DNA from: Hofstenia miamia
Lineage: Eukaryota > Xenacoelomorpha > Acoela
DNA: 64,000 bases
Assembly: GCA_004352715.1 (NCBI GenBank)
Contig: SCFE01000117.1
Location: 524,727-588,726, forward strand
Direction: 5' to 3'
In this document: piece by piece, positions 23,202 to 35,179 of the stretch
How positions within the stretch are numbered: the first letter of the stretch is position 1
Layout of the letters: every line of letters begins with the position of its first letter
The notes under the pieces: generated by a model
Database searches by the model: none
Seen by the model: the letters and a program-made list of their open reading frames with translations, nothing else
Told to the model about the DNA's origin: nothing
Position numbers and translations under genes: made by a program

Positions 23202-26200
23202 ACAAATGCGTATCAATTTTTAATAAAATCTTTCCCACATTAATTAACTAGGAATTGAATTTTTAATTAAAAAGATAATTTCAATAATTATTTTCGTGCA
23301 CAGGCAATTATTGCAATGCTATTATCGATATGACTACGTTGTTTACATCCGGGATATGTTTTATTATCACAAATGAATGAAAAAGAGGTTTGTGACAAAA
23401 CATCCAGGTAGCTATCTAATCAGGAACTTCTGCCTGTGTTAGAATGATTTCTGTCTCTGTCACATAAATGTCTGCTACTAAAGCTCAAACAGTAGACCTG
23501 ATTTTGCGAGGTTGTAGAAATACATCATCCCTAATAAAATTATTTTGATTTTTTTCGCTAAAAAATTGTCAAAATGTTGCCAACATTTTGGAAAATTTTC
23601 GCCTCCTTTTGGAATCCTTTGATATATATTTTGGCAAAAATATGCATCCTTTGCGATACATTTTTGCAAAACGCTGAATCTATTAATCTTGTAAAAACCT
23701 CTATTTGCTTGCTGTTAACTAAACTTAAAAACCCTAATTATGAGCTAACACTGAATTCCTATATTATTATAATTCAACAATATATTATGATTTCGTAATT
23801 TCATGCACATGTACCATTTATGAACTAAACAACCTTTTGAAATGATATTCTTTTGAGTTGAAAAAACTCATTTTGCTTAATGTTAAATACTCACTTGTTG
23901 TTTTATTTTCATGTCAAATAGTAATTATGAATAAATTATTTTGAATATTCACTGTAGTTACATGTTCTAATTTTTAAAAATTAAAAATTTGATGAAGGGC
24001 TTTTTAATAGCGTTTTTCGGATTTAAATATTGTAGGAAACATCATATATATCAAATCCCGGAAAGGTTAAACCAGTGCCGCATAATTTCTATAAGTAGTC
24101 AACTTTAATGGCTGAATGAGTTTGAATGTTTGTTTGAAACATACTTTACAAAATATATGCAAAAATATATAATAGAATATGCAACATATTTATGCTGTGT
24201 AGGTTAACATTTCGACAAAATGCTGTCAAATTATCCATAATCCAAAAAGCTGCCAAAAATCCAGATTTTGTTAAAAATCAAAACAATTTTCCCAAAACTT
24301 ACCAAAATGTTGCCAAAAATCTATAATCCAAAGATTTTCTAAACGTATCCACAATTTTGAGAAACTCCCGCGCATTAAGCTTTGTAATTGTTAATCAAGT
24401 TTCCAATTTTATTGAACATTCTGGAGATTTTCCTTCTTTGTTAGTTAATGCGGATGCATCTTTTGGAAAAAAGAGGTTGTGCTCGTTTCATATTTTTGAG
24501 GTAATGATATGTTATCTTACTAAGCACTCTGGCAGCTGAGACTCTTGCTCTGGCTGACTGCCTTTACAGTGTTCTTCACATTTGAGACACACTACAATTA
24601 AAATATTATGATTACCATCTAAATGACATTCAATATGCAATATTTTATATAATTTTGAATTAAGGTATTAAAATCTATAGCATTAAGTTTATCCAACTTA
24701 TCAATACACAATACCCGCAGTAATCATACATGACAATAGTTGCAATATTAGTGCTCTCGTATTGCCTACACACCTTATTGAGGGTCGCTGTATATATGCA
24801 CTTTACACTGTGCACAATGATCCATTGAACTAAGTAGTAGTTACCCATTTTCATAGCATTGTTATTAACACCATTCTTTACATCACATCTTTTTACCATT
24901 TTAATTCACAAATACATTTCTTGAATACCCAAAATTTATATGTAAGAAAATTTTGAAAGCTCTTACTTTTAGAGTTTCGATTAATTTTCTTGACGATTAT
25001 GAAATTGTTGATGAAATTTATACTTTGAATGGAAGCAGAAAATATAATAGGGGTGATAGATGGTAATATAATAATGCTTTTTCCAAAACCAGGGCAGACA
25101 CGACCAGTTTGATTCTTGTGGCCTCGTATTACCTACGGTTTCGTATTGCCTAGAACTACAAAACTAATCATGGCTGTTACTTTTTCTTTTGAAACCTGGA
25201 ATGCCAATTAAATAACTTTTATTTGATTGTAGGGAAACTTTTTAAGTGTATCATGAAATTGGTATCAAACTTAGGGAAGGGTGGACTTTAAATGGATTTC
25301 CTTTCCAAGATAATGGAATTTTATGGCTTTCTACAATTGCTCTTACAAAATTTAACATTTCTCCTTTAAGTTGATTTTACAAACTATTAAATCTATAATT
25401 CTATAACTAAGATTTGAAATTTAATGGTTTAAGTTCAATTTCGGTCAATGTACATTCTTTGCAACCATGAAGCAATTTTTGGAAAAAATTACTTGAATTT
25501 GATGTCAATGGGCTAAAAATTCTAAAAATAGTTAACATTTAAAATTTAAGCAATATTTGAAACTGGTTTTAGACACGTAAAAATTGTATTTAATTCTTAA
25601 ATACAATGTTCTAACTAATTTTAAAGCAAACTTTTTTTTCAAGAAAATTCTTGGCATTTTTGTTTATAAATTTATAAGAAAAGAATTTCAAAATTTCTTC
25701 GTTTTTAGGCGTCAAGATATTTTTCCCAACCAATTATTTTAGATTAATAAGGAATTTTCTGTGTAATATATCGCTAAAGCACCAACACCAACTTTATTCA
25801 TAATGGTAATTCTACCACATTTTCAATATTATTCGCTAAGTAATGTTCACTATGAGCAAGGCATTTTCGAAGTGATTTTTCCCACAAGTCTTTGTCCCCA
25901 AGCAGTTTTATCAATTTTAAGGACTCTACAAAGCACCCGGTTTATGCTACATTCGGCAAGACTTATTGAGAAATAACACTGTATGATCCATGGACATTAT
26001 GTTCTTGATTAGCATGATTGATTCGAACATTTTATGTGATCCAGCTACAAACACTTCATGAGAAAATTTGTGGTTAAATGCGAGTGATACTGATTCACAT
26101 GTTTTCGCTTTGAAAAATTTTACATTTCACACAATGGATAGTGGCGTAAAGTAGACAATGATCTCTGACTTCTAATAATTTATTGTTTTTTGCAAATGTA

Positions 26201-26805
26201 CGTAGGAAAAATACTATTTCTACTTAATAAACAGTGGTTGGAATTAAGTCAAGAACGAATCTACATTTTTTGTTAATTTGCTACACCTTTTGCAATTTAA
26301 CTTGAGTAAACTTCTCATAGTAAGATTACATGTGCTAAGATTATGAATGTATTAATCAAATAGAATACTACAGACATATTTTCGTGATAAATTGTGCACG
26401 CAGACACTATTGTGTATTCATTACATCTTTCACTTTATGTTTCTATTAATGATGTCTACTAATATTTTTAATAATGGTGACGTAAACTGGAAAAAATTTA
26501 AGCACAATTTGATTATTGTCTTGGCAGAGTTAAGCATTCGGTAAGCTATAAAAAATTGCAAAATGTGTAGCAGCTTTAAAGTAATTTTGCTTTTTTCTAG
26601 TTATTCTTAAAACTTCTTAAAATTACTGTTGAAGCTTTATAATAAGTGATTGACCACATTTGGGTTAATTATTGCATTACAATATGTATTAACAATATTT
26701 ATATAAGTATCATGATGTATACAAAACAAACATTTTGTAAAAGTCATTAATATTAAACATGTTTCTGCGTAAATAAGCGAGAATATATATTTAAATGTCT
26801 ATGCT
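23202..26805. other. Long intergenic stretch, no confident gene
   Basis: Only short frames occur. One open segment on the plus strand (about 24359-24498, ending LCSFHIFE at a donor GAG|GTAATG) could be an exon, but I recognise nothing in it. A 21-bp near-perfect palindrome CAAAATGTTGCCAACATTTTG lies at about 23571-23591, and a related CCAAAATGTTGCC recurs near 24302, perhaps from a small inverted-repeat element. Confidence 0.4.
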
Positions 26806-28729
26806 TTAACTACAATGACAATCCCATTTCACTTTTTTTGGCGGGCTGCTCCGCTTCACTCTCAGGGCAGAAATTTTCGCACAGCGTGAAAAAGCTGTTG
26901 AATAGTCGAACACCATTGCTTCAAGATCGTCTGGATTTTCAACAGCAACTAAGGTAATCAACTTGCAGGGATCCAATACTCGCTCTTTAGATTCCGAGAA
27001 CTCATCGGCATTATATTCATGAATGGTTGTATCAGCTTGTGATGCTACATATCCAATAAAGACTGCACTGCTCAAAACTTCAGCTGCCCCTAAGTAACGT
27101 TCTACTCCTCTTATGAGATTGACGACTGCTCCCTTTGAAATAATGACAGGCAGACGAAGATTTGGATATGGTGGCAATGAAGAATAATTTTTAAAAAATT
27201 CTGGTGGTAAATAAGATTCTAGTTGTTCATCACTCGAAGCTGCTTTGTTGATGTTAAACCTACCAATAATATAGTTTGTAGGATACGTGCGAAAGGGTTC
27301 AATGGCTCTGATGTAATTCTTATAGTTAAAGTAATCACGATGAGGGAGAAAAATAATTTTTTCTGCATTGCTACAAATTGATGCTAAAATTTTTATGAGA
27401 CAGGCGATTTTGTTGGTGCTCTCATTTTCGCATCGAGTTAATCCAATTACATGAACTTGATAAGGCAAACTTTTATAAAGAAAAAATTGTTTTTGCATTT
27501 GCAAAAGGGACATTTCATAAATGAGAACAATTTCTTTGGTCTTCGGAATCATCGGATTTTTTTGCCAGAAATCCACAGTTCTAAAAGATGTATCAAAACC
27601 ATGTATGAAGAAAACAGTTTGCTCAAGCGTTGCATTACAAGCCCGTTTTGCACCAATATCAATATTTGAAGAATTTTCTAGATATGATATTAACATTTCC
27701 TCTTCATTCATGGAATGCGTAGTTTCTTTGAATGGCGTAGTACCGATATCTTCACCTGCTTTACTGGTTAATTGATTAAAATATTTATCATTGTCATCAT
27801 TACGAAAAGAATTAAAATACCGCCATTTATTGAAATTACTGTAATCCCCATTAGTCTGAAGCATATCATCGTCAAAATCATCATCATCATCCTCATCAGT
27901 ATCAACTTCGAAATTATCATCGGTGTCTCCAAAAGCATCCTGATCTACCGCCCACCTGTTTCCAAAATCATCCTGATCTACTTCCATGATGTTGTCAGTG
28001 TCACCGAAAACATCCTGATCATCTTCAATTGTATTATCGGTTTCAGCATTAAATAAATTGGCCATATCAGAGTCATCGTTCGTATCACTATTGTCATCGT
28101 AATTTTGTGTATCTTGGGAAAGGCTTGGCGTTTCTCTGTCAGGCTCAAATTTGTCTTCAGCGATGTTTCCGTCACCATTTTGATTGAAGCCAAACCTGTA
28201 CAAACACGCAATGATGATCGCCAAGTTTTTACTATTTACCAAAGACCATGCCTTACCTTTGTTGTAAAATTCAAAAATGAATTGGGTTTATGGCTCCAAT
28301 GAAATGAAATTTGGTTGCTCTTAAAAATTGAACAAAAATTGCAACCTTTACTAAGAAAGGAATATTTTAGAAAAAATCTAATGCATTGAAAATTTTTCGA
28401 ATTATTGAAAATTGTTTAACTGTGTACTGATAAAGTGCATAAATAATTAAAAATATAGATCATCACTGCGTATCATCTAAAGATAAATTGTTTTCGTCGT
28501 TGTTGTCGTCAGCGTCGTCGTCGTCGATATCTTCCTCAAACAAATTGAATAAATCTTGCGAAACACGTTGTTTCTGGTGGGCACTATCGGCTACTCTGAG
28601 AAATTTTAAGAAACGTGCTTTCTCCTCATCAGAAAATTTGTTAACTATTGCTGGATCGAAATGACCATTCACTTCATAGTGATTGTGAATAGCTACAAAA
28701 TTCAATATTGCCAGAATTAGCAAAAACAT
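26806..28729 (-). CDS. Secretory protein with acidic stem and degenerate GT31-like (beta-1,3-glycosyltransferase) domain
   Basis: Exon 2 (28195-26806) starts after acceptor TTTGTACAG and runs to TAA. It has no in-frame ATG near its 5' end, so an upstream exon is needed. The best one is 28729-28467: ATG in CACAATG, signal or anchor sequence MFLLILAILNFVAI, donor CGCA|GTGATG, phase 2 matching the acceptor. The joined protein is 550 aa. Unspliced exon 1 would stop after 88 aa. Residues 120-202 are extremely acidic and hold three DQDxFG repeats. Residues about 275-480 follow the GT31 layout: TNKIACLIKILASICSNAEK then KIIFLPHRDYF where galactosyltransferases have Y-V-x-K-x-D-D-D; then LPPYPNLRLPVIISKGAVVN (Y-P-x-Y-x-x-G-x-x-Y-V-x-S) and SSAVFIGYVA where E-D-V-x-x-G is expected. 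Both metal/catalytic acidic motifs are lost, so it is probably a non-catalytic pseudo-enzyme or very divergent Golgi/ER protein. The donor is weak (GTGATG), so the first exon is less certain than the second. Confidence 0.6.
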
Positions 28730-29039
28730 TGTGGCAACGAAACCTCGAAGAGTGTAGTTTCCTATGATGAATTATTTCTATTTATTTTGAAACACTTGTG
28801 CAACAGCATGGAGTATATTGACCCAGGCTTTGCATCACATCTTTAAATAGATGTCCACATTAATATTTAGGCAATTTTCAAAAACAAATATAACATTTCT
28901 TGTTCATATTTTTAAATATGCTAAGAATATTTTAAAAAAAAGTCAATAAAATAAGAGTATGCATATATATATAAAAGCAATAAGATATTAAGATCGGCAA
29001 TGAGATTAATATTTATGGTTTACCAAAATGCCTATATAA
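28730..29039. other. Upstream region of the GT31-like gene
   Basis: AT-rich, no frame; presumably contains the promoter of the minus-strand gene ending at 26806. No TATA or initiator element can be singled out in such AT-rich sequence. Confidence 0.4.
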
Positions 29040-31628
29040 TATTAGTTGGTGACGCAAATAAAAAACTTTACAAGGAATTGAAGATTTTCAACTGACAAAC
29101 ATAGTAGATAAGTCTACGTTTTTTCCCAACGAAAGCCAACTGGACCTGGCATATTTAACAGATAAAAATGTATGTACAGTAGAAATGGAACCACCAATAG
29201 GAAGCTGTAACATCATATACCATATAGCAATTAATTGAAACCTAAATTCTCTTCCTGTAGCAAAGCAAGATATCCGTTTAAAGCCCATTACAACATCGAA
29301 AAGGTTACTAGAACCAAAATGGAGACAATATTAAATGACATGGATTGGGATGAACTTCTTAAAAGAGACAACAACATTGATAATCAAGTTGATATAATTG
29401 AAAAGCAAATATTACACATTTTAAAAATCAACACTACTAATTATAAAGTCCGCAATAAAGGAATGCAATATATACAGGATACTTTCTTAAGATCTGTGCT
29501 AGCTAATAAGAAGTCGTTACTAAAATGTCAAAAGAAGCATGAACTGAACGTTTTGAAAATAAAAATTAACAAATATGTCAAAACTAAAAGACGACAAGAA
29601 ATGGAAAAACTTACAGTCGATCAATTATATATTGAAATGAGAAGACGCACGAATCCAGCAATACCTAAGATACAAATAAACTCTTTTGAAGCACATGCAC
29701 TTAATATGGTTTTCACTTCATTTAACAAATGTAAATCTCGCGACGATCAAATGTGCGAGTTTGGCAATCATGATGAAGATGTACCAATAATTACAGAAAT
29801 AATGGTGGAAAACACTTTTAGAAAGATAAGACCAAAAACATCACCGGGAAAAAGTNTATAAAGTCCGCAATAAAGGAATGCAATATATACAGGATACTTT
29901 CTTAAGATCTGTGCTAGCTAATAAGAAGTCGTTACTAAAATGTCAAAAGAAGCATGAACTGAACGTTTTGAAAATAAAAATTAACAAATATGTCAAAACT
30001 AAAAGACGACAAGAAATGGAAAAACTTACAGTCGATCAATTATATATTGAAATGAGAAGACGCACGAATCCAGCAATACCTAAGATACAAATAAACTCTT
30101 TTGAAGCACATGCACTTAATATGGTTTTCACTTCATTTAACAAATGTAAATCTCGCGACGATCAAATGTGCGAGTTTGGCAATCATGATGAAGATGTACC
30201 AATAATTACAGAAATAATGGTGGAAAACACTTTTAGAAAGATAAGAACAAAAACATCACCGGAAAAAAGTGTATTACCACCCGGGATTTTTAAGAACTTT
30301 GCAAAGGAGCTGGCTAAACCCTTTTGATATTTGTACCAAAAATGTCTACATGAGTTTTATTACCCAAAAAGATGGAAATCAGCAGTAATAATACCCATAC
30401 CTAAAATACCAAATCCAGATAAAAATAACTATAAACACTTCAGACCACTAACAATAACACCCATTGCAGCAAGATGTCTGGACTCTATATTAGCAGATTC
30501 TATACTAGTAAATTTAATATTTCTTTAGATTCAAACCAATTTGCCTACAAAAAGATAGGTCAACAACAAATGCATTATTGTATTTAGTGGACAAAATAAC
30601 GACAACACTGAATTCTAAGCAAACGGCTATAGTAAAGATTGCCTTTTTAGATTATAGAAGTGCTTATAACACAGTATTGCAAACAAAATCGTAAATAGAA
30701 AAAAACTGCAATAGCCGTGGATGGCAAATTTTATCAGTAACTATCTTTCTAATTTTAATCAGTGTTTTCAATTCGAAAAATTAAAATATTCTGAAAATAT
30801 TACTCTATCTGTTGGAGTGCCGCAAGGGGGACCAATGTCAGGTGCTCTGTTTACACACCTTACTTACGAAATATGTACAAAGAAACTAATTTACCCTGCA
30901 ACATCAGAAATAATTACATATTCGGATGATACATGTATAACTGGAGATATTCTAACATTGACTAGTGAAAAGGACGATCATAGTTTTGAGAAAAATGTTA
31001 AAGATGTCTACAAATGTCAAAAACAAACAGCCTAATAATTAATGATACAAAATCAATGGTATTGGTGTGTAGGCATCCTAATATCAAGAACTCAAGAATG
31101 ATACCTTTACTAAATAAGTCAATTAAATGCGATGGACTTGAACTTCATGAACAACCTTAGTAAAATATCTGGGTATTAAAATAAATAAGGATTTGAACTG
31201 GAATGATCAAGTGAATTATCATATTTGTAAGGCATTTCGTTCTATTTTATCAACGTCTTTCTTTATTGAATTTATACCAACTCCATAAACTATGGATGAT
31301 TTTTTGAGACATACATTAAGCCAATATATACATGCGCTTCTGTGGTGTGGGTACCAGGATTTCGGAAAATAATAGAAAATCCTTACGAAAACCGCTCAAA
31401 CTGTTTTCCAAACTGTTAAACATCAGTAAATACAAGCTTATTGATAGCATTAATAGTACTTTCAATGAAACATTTAAACAATACGCCTGGAAGATTCATA
31501 ATGATAATGATCATCCCATGCATGAAAGAATGAAATTCTCTAAACATAATACTCGAACTAAAGTTATTCTAGATGTGAAAAAAGATGTACGACGAAGCAA
31601 AGCCTTTCTACCAGCAGCACTTAAATAA
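29040..31628 (+). mobile_element. Second LINE family: endonuclease and RT relic
   Basis: From 29040: ILVGDANKKLYKELKIFN (G-D-x-N of an APE endonuclease) and SQLDLAYLTD, then a long intact frame (29235 onward) for the linker, then RKIRPKTSPGKS (K-x-S-P-G-x-D position), YYPKRWKSAVIIPIPKIPNP, FRPLTITPIAARCLDSILAD, GVPQGGPMSGALFTHLTYE (motif B) and ITYSDDTCITG (motif C, Y-S-D-D instead of Y-A-D-D), ending in a C-terminal frame at 31332-31628. Frameshifts separate the later blocks. It differs in sequence from the 16586/42483 family. Residues in motif B (G-G-P-M-S-G-A) are atypical, so the clade is left open. Part of it is duplicated at an N (see 29442-30270). Confidence 0.8.
29442..30270. repeat. 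Duplicated contig end around the N at 29856
   Basis: Bases 29442-29855 recur at 29857-30270 with two substitutions near the end, on either side of a single N. The repeated block encodes the same LINE residues twice (GMQYIQDTFLRSVLANKKSL in both), which a functional or ancestral element would not have. It is most simply an unmerged overlap. Confidence 0.9.
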
Positions 31629-31749
31629 ATATAAATAATGGAACTCTTCCCCGGTTCCTATAGTAATGTTTCTATTGAAATTTTCCAACTTTCCTTTTTA
31701 CATGCCACTTTGTGTTGTGTACAGGAAGTAAAGCGTGGATACATTACAT

Positions 31750-31751
<2 letters not shown>

Positions 31752-31788
<37 letters not shown>

Positions 31789-32788
31789 NNNNNNNNNNNN
31801 NNNNNNNNNNNNNNNNNNNNNNNNNNNNNNNNNNNNNNNNNNNNNNNNNNNNNNNNNNNNNNNNNNNNNNNNNNNNNNNNNNNNNNNNNNNNNNNNNNNN
31901 NNNNNNNNNNNNNNNNNNNNNNNNNNNNNNNNNNNNNNNNNNNNNNNNNNNNNNNNNNNNNNNNNNNNNNNNNNNNNNNNNNNNNNNNNNNNNNNNNNNN
32001 NNNNNNNNNNNNNNNNNNNNNNNNNNNNNNNNNNNNNNNNNNNNNNNNNNNNNNNNNNNNNNNNNNNNNNNNNNNNNNNNNNNNNNNNNNNNNNNNNNNN
32101 NNNNNNNNNNNNNNNNNNNNNNNNNNNNNNNNNNNNNNNNNNNNNNNNNNNNNNNNNNNNNNNNNNNNNNNNNNNNNNNNNNNNNNNNNNNNNNNNNNNN
32201 NNNNNNNNNNNNNNNNNNNNNNNNNNNNNNNNNNNNNNNNNNNNNNNNNNNNNNNNNNNNNNNNNNNNNNNNNNNNNNNNNNNNNNNNNNNNNNNNNNNN
32301 NNNNNNNNNNNNNNNNNNNNNNNNNNNNNNNNNNNNNNNNNNNNNNNNNNNNNNNNNNNNNNNNNNNNNNNNNNNNNNNNNNNNNNNNNNNNNNNNNNNN
32401 NNNNNNNNNNNNNNNNNNNNNNNNNNNNNNNNNNNNNNNNNNNNNNNNNNNNNNNNNNNNNNNNNNNNNNNNNNNNNNNNNNNNNNNNNNNNNNNNNNNN
32501 NNNNNNNNNNNNNNNNNNNNNNNNNNNNNNNNNNNNNNNNNNNNNNNNNNNNNNNNNNNNNNNNNNNNNNNNNNNNNNNNNNNNNNNNNNNNNNNNNNNN
32601 NNNNNNNNNNNNNNNNNNNNNNNNNNNNNNNNNNNNNNNNNNNNNNNNNNNNNNNNNNNNNNNNNNNNNNNNNNNNNNNNNNNNNNNNNNNNNNNNNNNN
32701 NNNNNNNNNNNNNNNNNNNNNNNNNNNNNNNNNNNNNNNNNNNNNNNNNNNNNNNNNNNNNNNNNNNNNNNNNNNNNNNNNNNNNNNN
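31752..32788. other. (TA)n tract running into a 1,000-N gap
   Basis: An alternating TA run at 31752-31788 ends at a placeholder gap, 31789-32788. The low-complexity run probably broke the assembly. Frames drawn across it are not real. Confidence 0.9.
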
Positions 32789-33212
32789 GTCTCCTTCTGT
32801 TCAATCGACTACTGACTCGCAAATTGGATCTTGATCCTTTTGATTTCATTCAGTTCTCTAATTCCTGCTGCACTCGCTCTGATGATGTTGTCACCTTCTC
32901 CATTCGCCGTACAAAGAAACATCGCACCCTTCACTCGTTTTTCAATCGTGCTTGTACTGCTGCTAATTACATCTTGACTCGCAACCCTCCAACAGCGATT
33001 GATTTCTTTTCTCCGCCACCGAGCTTCAAGAAATCTTTGATGGCTTTCCTCTTTTCTGAGCCCTTCTCCAACTTCGCCTACTCTTCCATTTGCTCCTATT
33101 TCATCTCCTGTGACTGTCCTCGCTGCCGTAAAACTTGACTTGTTTTTATTTCTTGTTGTGTATGCCTTCAGCGGCTAAATAAAGTCATTGATTATTATTA
33201 TTATTATTATTT
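32789..33212 (+). mobile_element. 3' end of a third, C/T-rich LINE family
   Basis: The frame contains CCTRSDDVVTFSIRRTKKHR, then HSFFNRACTAANYILTRNPP, then PSFKKSLMAFLF and a cysteine pair SCDCPRC before the stop at 33138. F-F-N-R-x-x-x-x-x-N and F-K-x-x-L are the usual C-terminal signature of non-LTR ORF2. A 3' UTR follows and ends in (ATT)n at 33194-33212. The base composition (rich in C and T on this strand) differs sharply from the neighbours and matches the 5' piece at 35180-36440. Confidence 0.65.
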
Positions 33213-33612
33213 ATCAATGCAGGTTTTTACTGTTCTACAGGCTGACTTGTGAATGAGTCGAAAATTTTAAGCTTGGCTTGGCCCAGTTTGCTTCAATTCT
33301 GTGTTTATTCTACACCACTCAGCTTGTTAATGAAACCTTTCAATGCGACTCGTTTTAGCTTGATAAATTTTTTAAAAATTTTGTCCTCTCTGATTTCCTC
33401 TCCAAGACTATTTGGTTCATTTAATAAAAATTGATAAATAAGACTATAAGAAATGTATATTTGATAACATAATATGAAAGTCGGCATGATCACATCGACA
33501 ACTATTAAATTCAAATGACAAAATTGATATGTTTAAAGCAAACTTGTTTTGAACTTGTTGTATTCCAATACAATATAGTATAGGCGGTGGATATAACTCC
33601 CATAGTATCTAT

Positions 33613-33644
<32 letters not shown>

Positions 33645-33646
<2 letters not shown>

Positions 33647-34502
33647 GGGTGGTCAAGCGAACGCGTCAGTAATAAATCAGTTATATTGAAAAATTAAAAA
33701 AAGTTAGCCTAAATTTGTTTTTTTCATTGGGTAACGTAATCTTGCGGATTATTGATTTTTCCCTTTAACTTCCAAATGAATGCTTACTTTTTGGAAGAGA
33801 GACGAATCCAAGGACGCAACATCTGCCGAGAACATATTATTCACAGATGATTGATATCTTAATAAGCAAAACATGCGATATTGGGGAACTGGTGAGCCAT
33901 CTGATAGCATAAATCGCACACTTCAATCACCAAAAACTATTGCATGGTGTGGAATAACTTCCAGAACTGTTATCGCCCCATTCTTTTTCACGGATACTGT
34001 GAATTAAAGCAGTTATGTTGCTGTTAGATGAAAATGTATTGCCATCTTTAAAGAGAAAAAGAATCTTTAGCAAACTGACATTCATGCAAGACGGAGCTTC
34101 TCCTCACACCTCACACTTGGCCAAAATTATTTAACGATAAATTTTAAAAATCATTTTTAAAATTTGTGGCCTTCCCACTCACCAGACCTTTAACCCCTGT
34201 GATTGGTTTTTGTGGGGTTATATAAAAACAAAGTTTATGCAAATATTTTGGAGCTGCAGAACTCTATTTGGTAATGTGTTTCCAGTATTGAAGAAAGCAC
34301 TTTGCTTAAAGGGCATGAATATTTTTTGTCTAGTATTCAAGCTTGTAAAAATGTTAATGCCAATCATTTTGAATAAATTTTTTTTCAAAATCTTTAAATC
34401 CGGAGTATCACATAATCGTAAAATATATATTTGAATAGAATATTCACTTATATTAAATAGTTATAGGCATTTTATAACTGACGCGTTCGCTTGTACACGC
34501 TG
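33645..34502 (+). mobile_element. Mariner-like transposon relic with intact ends
   Basis: The ends TAGGGTGGTCAAGCGAACGC and, on the minus strand, CAGCGTGTACAAGCGAACGC continue identically through GTCAG and are flanked by TA. The element sits directly in a (TA)n tract (33606-33646). Inside, KLTFMQDGASPHTSHLAK (second catalytic D block) and CGLPTHQTFNPCDWFLWGYI (third block, S-P-D-x-N-P-C-D-F-W-L-W-G-Y) remain from the transposase; the SPD is degraded and the N-terminal half is frameshifted. Confidence 0.75.
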
Positions 34503-34512
34503 TATATATATA

Positions 34513-35083
34513 TTAGGTTGTCGCATAAATTCGTTCGTTTTGATATATTTCTTTTTCGATTAAATGTCTTGTGTCTTTTTTGATGGAAGAATTTTTCTAT
34601 GACACTTTTATTCTTATTAATGTGTTTTTTCACCTAAACGGTTTTCCTCCCATTTTAGATGAAATGTCAAGTGGAAAAAAAACTTCATTTCCGACATCTT
34701 CTATTTCAATTTAATCAACAAAAATGTGCAGCTGATGCAGCCAGGCAGATCTGCGAGGTTTATGGAGAGGAAGTTATAACTGTAAGAACTGCACAAAAAT
34801 GGTTCAGTAAGTTCCGTGATGGGAACTTCAATCTGGAAGATGCATTTCGTTCAGGAAGACCATCAGATTTTGATGAAGAGACCTTAAATCAACTGATTCA
34901 CGAGGATCCTCGTCTATCCACAAGAGAGCTTGAACAAAAAATAGGATATGATCACGCAACTGTTGCTAGACATTTATATTACATATTGTTGATTAAATTT
35001 TTCTCTTAAATAAATAATAGATATTTGCATTTGACTTTTTTCGGTAAATATATAAAAACGAACGAACTTATGCGACAACCTAA
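34513..35083 (+). mobile_element. Short mariner with near-perfect ends encoding only the DNA-binding domain
   Basis: The ends TTAGGTTGTCGCATAAATTC and, on the minus strand, TTAGGTTGTCGCATAAGTTC agree at about 33 of 35 positions, and both are flanked by TA. The element is 571 bp. Its only ORF is the transposase DNA-binding domain at 34659-35009. The catalytic half was removed by an internal deletion. It lies 8 bp from the previous element, separated by a TA run. Confidence 0.85.
34659..35009 (+). CDS. Mariner transposase N-terminal DNA-binding domain, no catalytic domain (116 aa)
   Basis: An uninterrupted frame from ATG to TAA holds both helix-turn-helix motifs of mariner transposases. HLLFQFNQQKCAADAARQIC with EVYGEE is the first HTH (h-x-L-x-F-x-F-x-x-x-K-x-A-x-E-A-x-x-x-I-C-x-V-Y-G). 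TVRTAQKWFSKFRDGNFNLE and DAFRSGRPSDFDEE are the recognition helix, the W-F-x-x-F-R-x-G-x-x-x-L-E-D block and the R-S-G-R-P-S minor-groove linker. LSTRELEQKIGYDHATVARH is the second HTH. The frame then ends after a few non-homologous residues with no catalytic D. Typical mariner transposases are about 345 aa. A protein like this would bind the element's ends without cutting and could repress transposition, but expression is unproven. Confidence 0.75.
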   Translation: MKCQVEKKLHFRHLLFQFNQQKCAADAARQICEVYGEEVITVRTAQKWFSKFRDGNFNLEDAFRSGRPSDFDEETLNQLIHEDPRLSTRELEQKIGYDHATVARHLYYILLIKFFS

Positions 35084-35179
35084 TATATGCAAATGACTAG
35101 AAAACTACAATTGAATCCTTTACGATTAAACAATGGTATTGGGTAGGTGCTTGATATTATCGTGTTTATTACAAAGATT

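Noticed and set aside
27451-28302. Plus-strand frames of 65-94 codons
   Set aside because: Antisense to the acidic and GT31-like coding exon; the minus-strand frame is far longer and shows family blocks.
29442-30270. Tandem duplication inside the second LINE
   Set aside because: Near-identity and the N at the junction point to an unmerged contig overlap, not a duplicated protein domain.
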